Part shown: in pieces, positions 1-12,000 of the stretch
How the letters are laid out: every line of letters begins with the position of its first letter
Position numbering within the stretch: the stretch's first letter is position 1
Origin: Lepiota brunneoincarnata
Lineage: Eukaryota > Basidiomycota > Agaricomycetes > Agaricales > Agaricaceae
DNA length: 64,000 bases
NCBI GenBank assembly: GCA_023014365.1
Contig: JAEBUN010000067.1
Span: 54,948-118,947, forward strand
Direction of reading: 5' to 3'
Position numbers and translations under genes: made by a program
Notes under the pieces: generated by a model
What the model was told of the DNA's origin: nothing
The model's database searches: none
Seen by the model: the letters and a program-made list of their open reading frames with translations, nothing else

Positions 1-1739
1 TGGTTCTGGCCTTGGTGCCAGCTGTCAATTCCTTCCATCATATTTCGACCAGGGGTGTTCTGTCTTGATACTATGGTACCATTAGGCAGGGTGAGGCGGT
101 TCTGTGTGTCATATCTGCATAACCCTCTTTGTATATATTCAGTAACCTTGGGGCAGCTGCGAAGTTGGTGGCTTTCGGAACAAAAAAAACAATGTGGGGG
201 TGCAGTCCCAGTATGTTGTGTATAAGAGGTAATGGGCCCTGTATTGGGCTGCCATCCCAGCTTTCCTGCTAATCGATCAAGAAATGTGTCTGACACAAGG
301 AACTGCTCTACCGAAGACATGTCGAATGTTGGCTGAGGGGCTGCTGAAGGAACAGGTGGTGGAATGGGAATATTGGGGGTGGTAGGTGGCTGGCTGTAGA
401 AGTGCGTTGGGAAGGTGGCCACGCTGGTGGCTCCATTGTGATCCAGGAAAAACCTGGCTGCTTGTTCAACGTCTTGAATATCCCATGGTTGTGTGAGTGG
501 GTGGTCAGGGTCCTTTAGGCGGAGTTGACTGCGTAGCTGATTACGGAAGTCAATGTGAAAGCCCAAAAGGAAAAAGGTGTTACGTTCTCTGGCTGTGAGC
601 TTATCCTCGTCAAGCAACCAGTTAGCTATGGTGATGAATTGGCGGAAATACTTGCTGAATTGGTAGCGACTACGCATGGGGATAGTGGCTTGTGTCTCCA
701 CAAACATTTCTAGATCAGCAACGGAGTACTTGTGGTCGTCCTTGGCTCCAGGGTACAGCATAATAATATCTTGCTTGAATTGGTCCCAGTCCTGGGCAGA
801 GGTACAGGATTGCCAGATTTCATATTCCTGGCTCTCAAGGTAGCGGAGCATGTGTTGGATTAATTCCTGGGGGGATAATCCACAGTCAATACCCAAGATC
901 GCCATTTCATCTAGAAAGCGCATGAGAGACAGTGGCTGGCCATCAAACTTGGGAGCACTTTGGTCATGAGGGGCTGGCATGTGTCATTGGGGCTGGGGGG
1001 CTCAGTAGTGGTGATGGACATGCTGGGGCTGCACTGGTGCTGGCACTGATGGCTGAGCAGGTGCTACTGGATAGGCTGGTGCTGGCTGTTGAGCAGGGGC
1101 TGCTGGCTGAGCTGGTGCTGGAGGCTGGTACTGGGGTGGTGGCTGCTATGGGAAGTGGGTAGGTGCCCACTGTGGTATTCATGAAGGTCGAGGCTGTGGC
1201 AGGGCTTGAGGGAATGCTTGCTGGGGGCCATGTGGGGCAGACAGTGCCACAGGATGGTTAGGGGCAGGTCCATTTGCTGAGGAGGAGCTTGATCCGTCAC
1301 TTGATGTTGACAACGGATGGGCAGTTGAGGAGGATGGCAAGGGGTTGGCTGGATCCCCCCATTGCGCAGGAACAAACCCAGGTCTTGAGGGTCCAGCTTG
1401 GGCATTATTACTATAACGGGGCGCCAGGTAATGGTGTGGGTTAGGGTTCCGCGTTGGGGTACCAGCCCAAGCTTGCTGGTCTTCGAAGAAATTTGCTCTG
1501 TAGTATGCCATAGTGGCCTGTGGTGTGCGTCCAGGAGCTGTGTAAAATGTCGTTGCTGATGAGTCTGATGGAGGGTAGTACGGCGTGAGGTTTTGAGGGA
1601 TTGAGGTGTTGGATAGGGAGAGGGTCGGGTCTTGGACAGCAAGCACAAGCTCTTGAGAGAGTGATTGGGTGATTTTGGCAGGCTGACGGACCTAGAAGCC
1701 CCTCGTGGTGGGCTCCAGTTGAAGATCAACAAGTTGCAT
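1..1739 (-). pseudogene. LTR-retrotransposon gag, decayed, runs off left edge
   Basis: Reading the minus strand from an ATG at 1739, one frame continues to the left edge and is broken only by five nonsense codons: TAG at 1692-1694, TGA at 1179-1181, TAG at 1146-1148, TGA at 1002-1004 and TGA at 984-986. The first third is rich in Pro, Gln and Ser. The second part (about 980 to 240) has the helical look of a retrotransposon gag capsid (APKFDGQPLSLMRFL near its start). A zinc knuckle follows (CFFCSESHQLRSC, spacing CX2CX3HX4C), so the usual CX2CX4HX4C is one residue short. Gag binds and packages element RNA; protease and polymerase would lie to the left, outside the window. Every stop can be explained by a C-to-T or G-to-A change. 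The family (gypsy or other) is not assigned. Confidence 0.8.
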
Positions 1740-2314
1740 TTGCAACTAAGATAAAATAAAGACGAGTGGGACTGATGGAATGGTCGCCAGGGCTCAAGTC
1801 CATCAGGAGTAAAGGGAGACAAACGAGTGTGATGATTAAATGAGTAAAGACAGCAGGTTTGAGATACGAAAGAGCAGAAGAAAGGGATAGAGACAAAAGG
1901 GGGGGTCCAGAGAACTAACTACCTCAGATGCATGAGCACCTGAGCTTTATACTACCTAGAAGACAATTAGCTATGACTACTAGAATATGTCGTGAAGGGA
2001 GAAGAATGAGTATTTACAGAAGCAAAGATAAGAACTATGCTAGAGGATGAGAGGGGCATTGTGCCACCGGGAAGCACAATGCCTTGGGAGTCGAGACACG
2101 TTGGGATCGATAGCACAATGGTGGGGAGGGAGTGTGCGTGAAGTTCCACTTGTGAGCATGTTTCCTCCCTCACAGCAATCTCGCGCTGGTGGAGGACAAT
2201 ACAATCGAGGGCTTTTGTACATTTGTGCTAGGTGCCTCAACAACCAACGATTTCCAACAACTGTGATGGTGGACTGCACAAACAGAGTGGTTGAGCTGTG
2301 TCCCCACCATACCC
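1740..2314. other. No gene seen; leader or LTR side of the gag element
   Basis: Non-coding spacer between the gag start (minus strand) and the plus-strand degenerate gene at 2315. It probably holds the untranslated leader or LTR of the retroelement, but no second LTR copy is in the window to confirm this, and no clear TG...CA boundary was identified. Confidence 0.35.
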
Positions 2315-4794
2315 ATGGCTTACAGCAGCGTATTGGTAGAGTCGTTGGCTCACATTCCACAGAAATTTACCCATATAGGTTTGGATGGATTTAGTTTGCC
2401 AGAACGGGTTGTTTCACAGTGGCTAGCGATCAAGAACAGTCTGGATGAAATCACACAAATTATGAAGACCGAGAATGGCCTGAGTTTTCTCTGCCCATTT
2501 GCCCCTTCTAGTTTTGGGTATCACCAAAAACACAGCATGGAATCACATGCATGGCATCTCGCTACCAAAGCCTGCGACTTGTTTAGTATATGGTTGGGCT
2601 TACTCCACTGGCAAATCCACAAGATCGTAGATCCTGGCTATTATGAGGGAATCACACCCACAAAATGGGTTGTTCAGGTTGCAATGGCATGCAAGTTCAA
2701 TCAGGCACTGCTGGATAGTCTCTGAACGGCACTGCTGTTGCAGAGATACTGGGATGTAAACCAAGCAGGTGTGATTCTCCATCTCCTGCCCTGGCCATCA
2801 CAGCCAAGCCCTGCCTATTTCATGAATATCAATGTCCCTGTATGGTACCATTGGAGTCCTACAACAGATCCATCATATCCTGCACCTAGTGCCCATGAAC
2901 TTCAACTGGTGACCACTTGGATTGCAAAGACACCTCACTTCCCTGCTACTAGCCACCAGCTGCTCATCGCATTTTCTGATGTACCCCGTGAACAGCCACT
3001 CCCATCTTCTAAATTTGACACCAGTGATGAGTTTCCGCCATGGGAACCAGACTCTTTTCAACCGCAACCACCAGATGAAGATTACGATATATCAATTGAT
3101 GAGCCCACAGATGGAAGCTCACCAGACGTACATGTGTATCTCACCAAAGGAGGAATGGTGAGGATGGAGTCCACCAGGTCTGGGAGAACATTTTGGGAAC
3201 CATTCTTTCAAGAGCATGCAGCTGCCATTGCCAAGCTAAAAGCAAGAGGGACCACACTGGATTGTCAAAAATGGGAGAACCAAGAGAGGAACCCACCCAC
3301 TACCAGTGCACCTGTCTTTGTCTGGGATTGGGATTTTGATGATCCCACCAAGTTTACGCAACAACTTGTGAGAAGAGATGAGTGAGAGAGTATGCTTGCA
3401 GAATATGGCCCAAGGCAGAAATGGTATGATGCTGTTTTCAATGAGTGGCACTGTTGTACAGAGTGGGGGAAGGATGAGGATAGTGATGATGAAGACATGC
3501 ACGAGGTCCAGGAGGTTGCTGTGGGCCCAGTTGAGTTGCTTCAGGAGTGGGGAGACCAAAGTCAGGCTCCTACAAGCACAGCTGAAGTTCCTTGGGGGGA
3601 GATATCGGAAGTTGAGCAGGCCACGCAACTTGTTCCTGTATCAACCCATCTGGTTGACAGTGACCAATTCACGGCTGACAATTTGCAGTGTGTGACTTTG
3701 GAGATCCTTTATAACCAGTTTGGCTTCACAGTCCCCACAGACCTGAATGAGAATGACACCGTAGTTGGACCTGTGAATGGGAGGAGCTTGATTCACACTT
3801 TGGGGATTACATGGATGCCTTTGGAGAGTCTGTTTTTCTCCACACCACTGGGTCAAAGGTATTTAAAGTTCCTTGCCTGTTTTTCCAAGAAGCTTCCCCC
3901 ACAGCCACATATCCAAGAGTGGGACTTAGCTGACTCTAATCCTTGCACCTTGATAAACTCGCACCAGTTGAAATACATTCAAGTTGTAGCCAACTCAACT
4001 GATCAGATGTACATGTTTGATTTCGGATCAGAGTCCACTGTGCCCTGGAACCTTGCTGTATATACCACAACAGCTGCTCTCTCCATTTGCAGGATGGGGA
4101 GTGACATTAAAGAGAAAGACATCATGCTGGAGTTGGTTATGGCTGGGACACATTTCTGCACACTTCAATCTGCTGCTACCCTCAGGGCCCTTGGTGTGGG
4201 AGTGCTGCCTCAGGTGGTATCAGTTCTGCTCCGTCTGCTAGACCACAAGTTCACTAAGACAGACTATGAATTCTACCATCAGCAGTGTCAGATCATTTTG
4301 AAACAGCGTCATGGTTGGGCAGCATTGTTGCATGGGGGCTTTGTTTGCCACATTGCTCTTGACACCATTGGTGTACAGGGTGCTCTATCTGGCCCATCAG
4401 GCAAATATCATGATGGTTTGCTCATGTATTCTGTTATGGATGAGGCAGGGAACAAGTTTTTGGATGATGACTTGAGCCAGGATGAATTGGATGTAATCTG
4501 TGGGTTATATGTCTCATACACAGGTCTGAGTTCTTATTCCATTCATATTTCATGTATTACTGACTACAATCTTCAGGTCGGGGAGAGGACAAAAGAAAAT
4601 TGTCATGGTTCCCCTTGACACACCTCTACAAGGGATCAGGTGAAGATTTGGGATGTTGGTCTGACTGGATGAATGATCTCTACAACAGACAAGTGGCTTG
4701 TGTGATGGGATACTGTGAGGATGAGAAGATGGGATTCCCTTGGACTCTGTCAACTTGGCACCAGCGGCTGAGAGGTGCCCCCGAAGGACAATGA
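2315..4794 (+). pseudogene. Unnamed dispersed fungal gene family, two in-frame TGA codons
   Basis: One frame of 809 codons runs from ATG 2315 to the stop at 4792-4794. It is interrupted by TGA at 2723-2725 and 3383-3385. It has one intron (4524-4576, 53 nt, GT-AG) whose removal restores the frame, so exon 1 is 2315-4523 and exon 2 is 4577-4794. Recognisable segments are an acidic middle, a block ending in SAPVFVWDWDFDDPTKF, and a Trp-rich tail (LSWFPL, WSDWMNDLYNRQV, STWHQRL). I recall this layout from many anonymous Agaricomycete proteins, but I know no function or domain name. No transposase signature is seen. Both stops fit CGA-to-TGA changes. It lies upstream of and co-oriented with a Plavaka-like transposase and could be cargo of that element or an independent repeat. 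Confidence 0.65.
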
Positions 4795-5839
4795 GCGATG
4801 AAAGTCCTCAAAGAATGATCCAGGGAATTTATCAACAAGTTCAGTCCCCCTGGTGCCCATCGGTAGATTCATCATGTTGTAGTTATGTTTTTTTTTGTTG
4901 GCTGGAATAGTATCATGTAAATACAGAAGTACCTGAAATCACAAGTCATTTATTTGAATCTCTACCAGGCAAGCTAAGTTGAACATGAGTCACACATATG
5001 CTGAAGTCAATGGCTTGACCTATACATCCATACGGCTGATCCTCTTAGCTCTATTGTCACCTCCTTGCCATCATCTATGGATCAAGGACGTCACATCTAT
5101 AAGATGTTCCATTCACCCCAGAAACAGTGGAGATATCTGTGCAGCAATCATGAGAGCACGTGAGAAAATGAGTCAGGTGATGCCCTGATCAACGGGATGC
5201 GTTTCCTTCACACATTCCCTTCCATCATCATGATCTCGGTCGTTAACTGCCTGAAACCCGCTTAATGGACAAGGTAAGTATTTATGAAGGTCAAACTCTC
5301 ATCTACTGACACTCAACATAGACATTATCTATGTATCTCAGCCATAGAAATTGGATACCAGTCTGTGGCTATCATCTGAGGATCTCCTCAGATGTAAGCA
5401 CAGAAACTCATACTGGAACACCCCTTGGGTACCGTCTGAGGATCCCCTTGGAGGCTAACTGAGAGTTCTCAAACTGCTGCAGGTGATCATTGTGAACAGT
5501 GACACATGCTACTCTTTGGATTGGTGGATGTTAGGCCAGATGTCCACCTTCACGTACCAATTCCTTGTCCATACCCTCCCATTATGTAGAAGCATTCCTC
5601 ATGACAAGTAATATATGCTTGTTAATCTGTCTCATGCATCCCTGCATGAGTCACCCTGCGTCGGCAGGAAAAGTCCACTGGGCTGTGCTATTGTGCATTT
5701 TTTCTCTCCACCCTGGTCATGCCTATCCCCTGCACCTGCGGTTGTGGCCTGCAAGTGACATACACTACAAGACAAAACCATTTGAATGGTCGTGGAAAGA
5801 TGTCACTCAGAGTGAGTGTTTTAGCAGAGCAAGAATGAC
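4795..5839. other. Spacer without a supported gene
   Basis: About 1 kb between the unnamed degenerate gene and the transposase remnant. Short open frames here show no family resemblance or codon pattern. The 5' end of the CACTA-like element should lie in or near this stretch, but I could not fix a terminal inverted repeat by eye. Confidence 0.4.
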
Positions 5840-8800
5840 TGGGGCATGCTTCCTTGCTCCCCAACCACCAACACCACTGGATTCCACCTCAGGACCACCG
5901 GGGGGGAGACTCCAAAAAGCAGCTGCAATCTAGTTCTGACCAGGATGGCAGCCGTAAGCGGACTAAAGCAGCTCAACCTGGGGTGCACCAACCTCCTGGA
6001 ATATTTTCTACCTCCCAAGCCAAAATGGACTTCACAGAAACCCTCCCTGCATTAGAACAAGATGGTGGTGGTAATTTCCTTGAAGCATTGCCATCTATGT
6101 GCTGGTCAGACAGGTTTGTGGATAGAACCAGGTGCATGAGGGAGCAGCGATGGGGAAATAGCCACCTGTGAGATGATGGTTCTGGGCCTGCCTGTAGGAA
6201 TCATAATGACAGTGAAGATGAGGGGTTTGATGGTGTTGTCGGAGCTGATCCAGAAGTTTCCCAGCCTGAAGACTGCAAGAGTGATGAAGACTGCAAGAGC
6301 GATGAAGCCTGTGAGAGCGATGGAACTTGCAAGAGCAGTGAAGACAGCAAGGTCAACAAAAACAACGGCTTGTTCATGGGGTCTGAAGCAGCTGGTATTT
6401 CCTCTTGGGACATGCTTGAGGAAAACTTCAAGCATGAAGTGGTGTCCACAGCCACAGGTTTGTCCTTGCCCTATGAATCACCTGCCTTGCTAACAATACT
6501 TCAGATACGAATGCCTTGGGAGATTCAGACCTTAATCTACTTTGTAGTTATACGCTCAAGGTGGAGGACCACATAACTGAGTACACCTTCAGTCGATTCC
6601 ATAAAGCCTTTCCAGGCAGCAGTCAGGTTAGCCTGAAAATGACCAAGAAGTGTGTTTGATCCCTGTCTGGATTTTGGCCCATATGATACAGCTGTTGTAT
6701 AAATAGTTGTGTTTGCTTTGTTGGGCTGTATGAAGACCTTGCTGAATGCCCCAACTGCAAGGAAATGTGATACACAACTAATGGAAAGCCATGCAAGACA
6801 TTCGAGTACCTTCCCCTCATCCCTCACCTATGAGCTATGTCAGCAAACCTCACACACATGAAAAAAATGCGCTATTGGGGAGAACACATTCACGAGCCTG
6901 GCATCATTAAGGACATTTTTGATGGTTCCCATTATCAGTCCTTACTCAATACTCTCATCCCCAATACAAGTCATCCCATGTACTTTTTCTCCAATGAGCA
7001 TGACGTTGCCCTTGGTCTTTCAATGGACGGCTTTGGTCCATTCAAACAGTGTGATAAGACATGCTGACCCATCCTCCTTGTCAACTACAATCTCCCCCCT
7101 GAAATATGTTTCCAGAAACAGTACCACATTCATGTTGGTACAGTCCCAGGTCCAAAAAAGCCTTGGGATTGGGATTCGTTCTGCTGGCCACTTACTCAAG
7201 AACTCATCCAACTCAAAATGGGTGTCAAAGCTTTCGATGTGATCAGTCGATCACTATTCTTGCTTCATGCCTATCTCATCATAGCATTTGGTGACATTCC
7301 GGCCATGGCCCTAATCATGTGCATGAAAGGGCAGAACGGTATCAGCCCATGCTGTATCTGCAACATCAAAGGGATTTGCTCACAATCTTGCACTTACTAT
7401 GTCCCTCTTCAACAAGATAAGATCCCCAAAGCAAATCCTCCTCAATACAACCCATCTGATCTCCCCATTCATACTCATGAGGAGTTTTTAGAGCAAGCGC
7501 ATGCTGTAGAAATGGCCCTCAGTAACTCCATGCATGAAGAGCTTGCCAAACAATATGGCATCAAAGGGATACCGATCCTCAGTACCATATCTTCGCTCTC
7601 ATTCCCATCTTCATTCCCATTCAACTTCATGCACCTCATTTGGGAAAATTTGATTCCCAACCTCATTCTGTTCTGGACTTGCAAATTCAAGGACCTAGAT
7701 CACCAAGGCAAAGGTTATGTTATTGCAATGCAAATCTGGAATGAAATTGGTGTGGCTATGGCAGCATGTGGTGCAACAATCCCAGCAGCTTTTGGAGCTT
7801 CAGTACCCAACATTGCGACTAAACAGTTGCAAATGACTGCTGAGATGTACGCCATCTGGACACTCTATATTGCTCCAGTTGTGCTCCATGGCAGGTTCAC
7901 AAACACAAAGTACTATGACCATTTCATGCAGCTTGTCAAACATTTGAAGCTCTGCTTGTTATTCAAGCTCACGGAAGAGGAATTGAAACAGATTGATGAG
8001 GGTTTCAAGTCTTGGGTTCAGATGTATGAGAAGTGAGTATCTACCTTCTACATTGTGCTCTTATACTTAAATCAATGCAGACTGTACTATCAAAATGACC
8101 CTGTTTGACTCTCCACTTGTCCTCTGACTCTCCATGCTCTTCTTTATATTGCATGGGGTATCCAGGTGGTGGGTCCTGTCTGGATGTATTGGGCATTTCC
8201 TATGGAGCGTCATTGCAATACTCTACTTCCATCAATCAGAAGTAGACGCCACCCTTACAAATCCATCAACACCTTTGTTACAGTGACTGCACAGCTAAAT
8301 CAAATACAATTATTATATGATCTTTATGATGCGCTATCTTTGGATCCTGACAAGAAGGAAACTGACAAAATTGTCCATGATTTATGTATGTTCAACTTGT
8401 CATCACATCATTATTGCTTATTTACCTCTTGTAAACAGACCCGCTTTACATGTTTTCTGCCCTGCGACAATGTGAAACCCTATCTCCACCCATATATAAC
8501 AAAGTTCTAGCTTCTTTAGCAACACGCTTCAATGTCACAAAGCAAGTTATTCAATCTGTCATAAAACCAGATCAGCTTGTTGTCCAATATGGCAGAGTAA
8601 CTCATCTTGAAGGAGGTGATCTCATGATTGCCCATGATTTGGTTGGGAAGAGAGAGGACAGTCAGGATGCATCCTTTGTACAAGTGAGCACTATTGCCCC
8701 TTCCTGTATATAATATCTGAATGTTCCCCATTCCAGTATATTCAACTTGTGGATCGGCATGCTTGCCAAAAGAGAAGAACACCAGAATTCAGGCCATGCA

Positions 8801-9072
8801 ATTTCTTTGGCCAACTAAAGCGCATCCTTGTTTTGGAAATCCTGTCCACACCACAACTCAACTTAGCCACACCAATGACTGCTATCCTGGCACTTATTCA
8901 CAGTGTCAAGGCAACATGAAAAAACAGCATTTATTATTACAGTTATAAAGATTGTGGTATTGATGAAGTCGTTGATCTAGGTACAGTGCAGTGTGTTGTT
9001 GGAAGGATATTAGACAGGGGTGAGTGGGCCATCATAGATAGAAGCCCTGATATGGAGATCCAGGTGGACTAA
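5840..9072 (+). mobile_element. Plavaka-like CACTA (tnp2-type) DNA transposon, decayed transposase
   Basis: From about 6540 to the TAA at 9070-9072 one interrupted frame carries hallmarks of the basidiomycete Plavaka/CACTA transposase: a Cys ribbon (CCINSC...CPNCKEM, about 6690-6770), GLSMDGFGPF with the probable first catalytic Asp (about 7010-7050), ILLVNYNLPPE (7070-7100), a Cys-rich block (CCICNIKG, about 7350), and GPVWMYWAFPMERHCNTL (about 8170-8220). Six nonsense codons are present and all are TGA: 6657, 6684, 6768, 6831, 7065 and 8917. Two introns remain recognisable and restore the frame: 8386-8438 and 8684-8736. A third break is near 8034-8165. The N-terminal part (5840-6530) is frame-disrupted and contains a short acidic Cys-Lys-Ser-Asp repeat near 6275-6350. 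Inactive as it stands; ends not mapped. Confidence 0.8.
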
Positions 9073-12000
9073 GGAATGGTTTACAAATTAATACAATCAG
9101 AGCTGTGCTCCCAATCTGTTTCGGTCATCCCAAGGTCAATGCACATGCCAGGAAAATAGCTTTACTCACCAGACAATTATGTAGAATAACAGAATCTGTG
9201 CGACTGACCTGACTGCATCTAGGGTTGATAATGGATTTGTCAGGAGAATATGCGGCATCCTCATTTTGCCTGTGGCCTACCTGTAGTCGAGAAAAACAAG
9301 GCACTGGGCACAACCTGCACAGGTGCCACACATATCGCCCCTCCCTATTTTATGGCCATTCAATTTGGACCAGGCAATGGAAATGACAAGCAACTCACAT
9401 CAGAAGCTAGGTTGGGCCCCAGAAAACATGGTAGCTGCCCGTCAGCTCTTGTCCTGAACAAGCGAATATAAACACAGTTTCCGGCAACAAAAATTGAGGT
9501 GATTGTGAAAGTTAATGAAAGGATTGATGGAAACTTTGGTTAATATCTCTGTGAAGGGATATAGCACAGGGTGCCATTTACCTCATGCGATGGCATTAGC
9601 ATGGTGGGGATCCATGATGGGGCAACTTGTTTCTTGCTCGGCATACAAGTCTGTCGCTCTCATCTATAAGAATATGGTGCACAACCACTTAGGGAGCAAA
9701 CATGGGGTGGGGGAGTTAGCTCTGGCACTAGAACTTCCTATTCATTTAACATTGAGGGCAGGTTGAAATTTTCTGATATTTGACGTTTGGTGTGCGACTG
9801 TACATGAATGAAAACATCAAGTAGATCCCCATACTGGCAATTCATAGGTCCAGCCCTGAAGAACAGCGACATGTCGCCCGGACGATTATGCGATACATGA
9901 ACTTAAGCATTCTGTGACAACCACCCACCCACACTTATGCCATGTTCATATTGTCAAATTTTTCCAAATGGCTTGTGAAATGATGAGTCCCCAACAGATT
10001 CCTGGCAGAATGTCCTCCTCAGCTGCAATGCCTTTCTCAAATTTAGACAGGTTGTAATACCAGTTTCTGGCTACTGTCAATGCTGAAAAGTGTCAGCAGC
10101 AGAGGGACACTACATGACCCAAAAGGGATGGTCCATGTGGCTCAATGAACCTGACTGCTATGCATTCATACAACGAACCAACCTGAAACAAGATGGAAGG
10201 ATGTGAACTGACGCCTTGTCACACCACACAGGAGAGACAGGTGCCTCATGCAGATGAGGTCGTTGACCTAAGGCATTAGAACCTAAAGGTTGAAAATCCC
10301 CTGGAAGCATTTGGACCATATGCCCCAGAGAGCTTGAGGAGGGGCTTGTTGTCACAAAAGGTTGATGTGGGTGGCAGCTAGCCTGAGTGCCTGCAAAGGC
10401 TTAGCTACAATATGCAGGCACCATCTCGCAGGTGACTGCTTCGCTTGACCCAACCTGATCATATCAAACCCAACTTGAGGGGGGGATATATTAATTCATC
10501 AAAGGGTAGCAATGTAGTCATGCTGATCTGGGCACGCGCCTTGTGAGCTTCCAGAATCAATCAGGATCTTAACAAAATACTGCAACATTCAGATCCAGGC
10601 TTGGCTAGTTCCCTTGTACCTTGAGACAGGAGGAAACTGGTACCAACTACTACAGAGCAGTCAGAAAGATGTAAAGATGCCCCCACTTGGGGGCATCCTT
10701 CGCTAGGGATGAGGGTGCCTTGCAGGAATCCAACTGAACAGAACCAACATCTATTCGAGGGAGGACTAAGGAACTCAACCCCTCCTAGTTACTACATACA
10801 TGAGGTAGCAGATTCCAATAGATATCATGTCGAAGAAGTGCGAATCCTGGTGTAAGCCAGGTCCATGGGCTTACAGTATGTGTTTCACCCTTTACCCAGT
10901 TGATTCAACTGAAATCCCTCATATATCTTCCAAAAAAGACATAAAAATACACCAAGATGTAAAGATACAACCCTGCAGATTGCCCTGATGGATCACCAGC
11001 CATAATATTCAACCTCCTTCAGACTCTTCCCCCTGACCTTCCATTTTCCTCCATTCTTGTAAAGCCATGCCCCTGGCAACTTGCTACCATATCCATATAG
11101 ATAGAACATCAAAAAAGCATGATCATTGTGGAATGCTTGCACTGTCCAGTGGTCGCAACTATCAGTGTCCGAGCTGTGTTTCTGACCCCTAAATTTCCCT
11201 CCTCTGTCAACCATCTAACTAATTTCATTGAATACTCACATCAGGACCCATGCCACATCCCTATCTCCAAGAACTCCTGGAATCTCATCCCTGAAGTCCA
11301 CCATCGCTTTCCCCAGCACCCGCTGATACACTGATTTCACGCCTATACATGAATTCTGTACTCCGGAACAATTCTCTACATAGAATCATTGGCTATATCA
11401 TTAAAGAACTCTATAGAGGATTGGTACTATATCCTGTAGTAGCCAGTTCGACCGAATTGAGGATACTCGAGCCTCGGACGTGTTCAAACCAGTTCATTAT
11501 CACTAAGCTTAGTGAACCAAGCTATCAGAACGCTCTCCGGAGGGATTCAGGACTCTACATAGCCTATTGAGTATACCCCGGTCGCATCAAGGGACCTTAT
11601 GAGCAGTTTTCTGATGAACCTGAATGCATTTGAACATAAAAGAATGTACCTAGCAGCTGTCGCAGGCATATTACGTCTATAGCAAGTTCAATAATGATGA
11701 CCGGACCACAGAACGGAACGTCCAACGTTCAGGAGGCAATACCCAATGCCCAAAACCCTAGAAATATCAAAGACTCCTAATTAATGAGTGCTTTGTGGGT
11801 CCCGGCACTTCGGCATACTGCTTAACTGAGATTAATTACAACAGATCAAGGGATTGTCCATCCGCTATACATTCCAATCATAATTGATCCGGAAACTTAA
11901 CACGCTCGCATGGATGCAGAATAATGCAGATGAGCACGGAACACGTCTGGCTGGATTGCCATTCGTTAATCAGAGAAAAACCCATAACCCAGGGTGAGGT

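Noticed and set aside
932..1822. Overlapping open frames on both strands in the gag N-terminal region
   Set aside because: They are shadows of the Pro/Gln-rich gag frame, which is continuous from 1739 to the left edge apart from five point-mutated stop codons.
2723..8919. Possible UGA recoding (selenocysteine or readthrough), since eight in-frame TGA codons interrupt the two plus-strand frames
   Set aside because: The affected genes are repeat-like, host genes here (M20 peptidase, RBX1) use TGA as their normal stop, and the gag also carries TAG. Deamination of repeat DNA explains all of them.
10660..10720. Hairpin-like GCCCCCACTTGGGGGC near 10680, considered as a terminator or ncRNA
   Set aside because: Isolated short palindrome in nuclear DNA with no neighbouring gene; no functional reading is supported.
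11430..11500. GTTCGACC near 11448, examined as a tRNA T-loop
   Set aside because: No matching acceptor, D-arm or anticodon stem could be folded around it.
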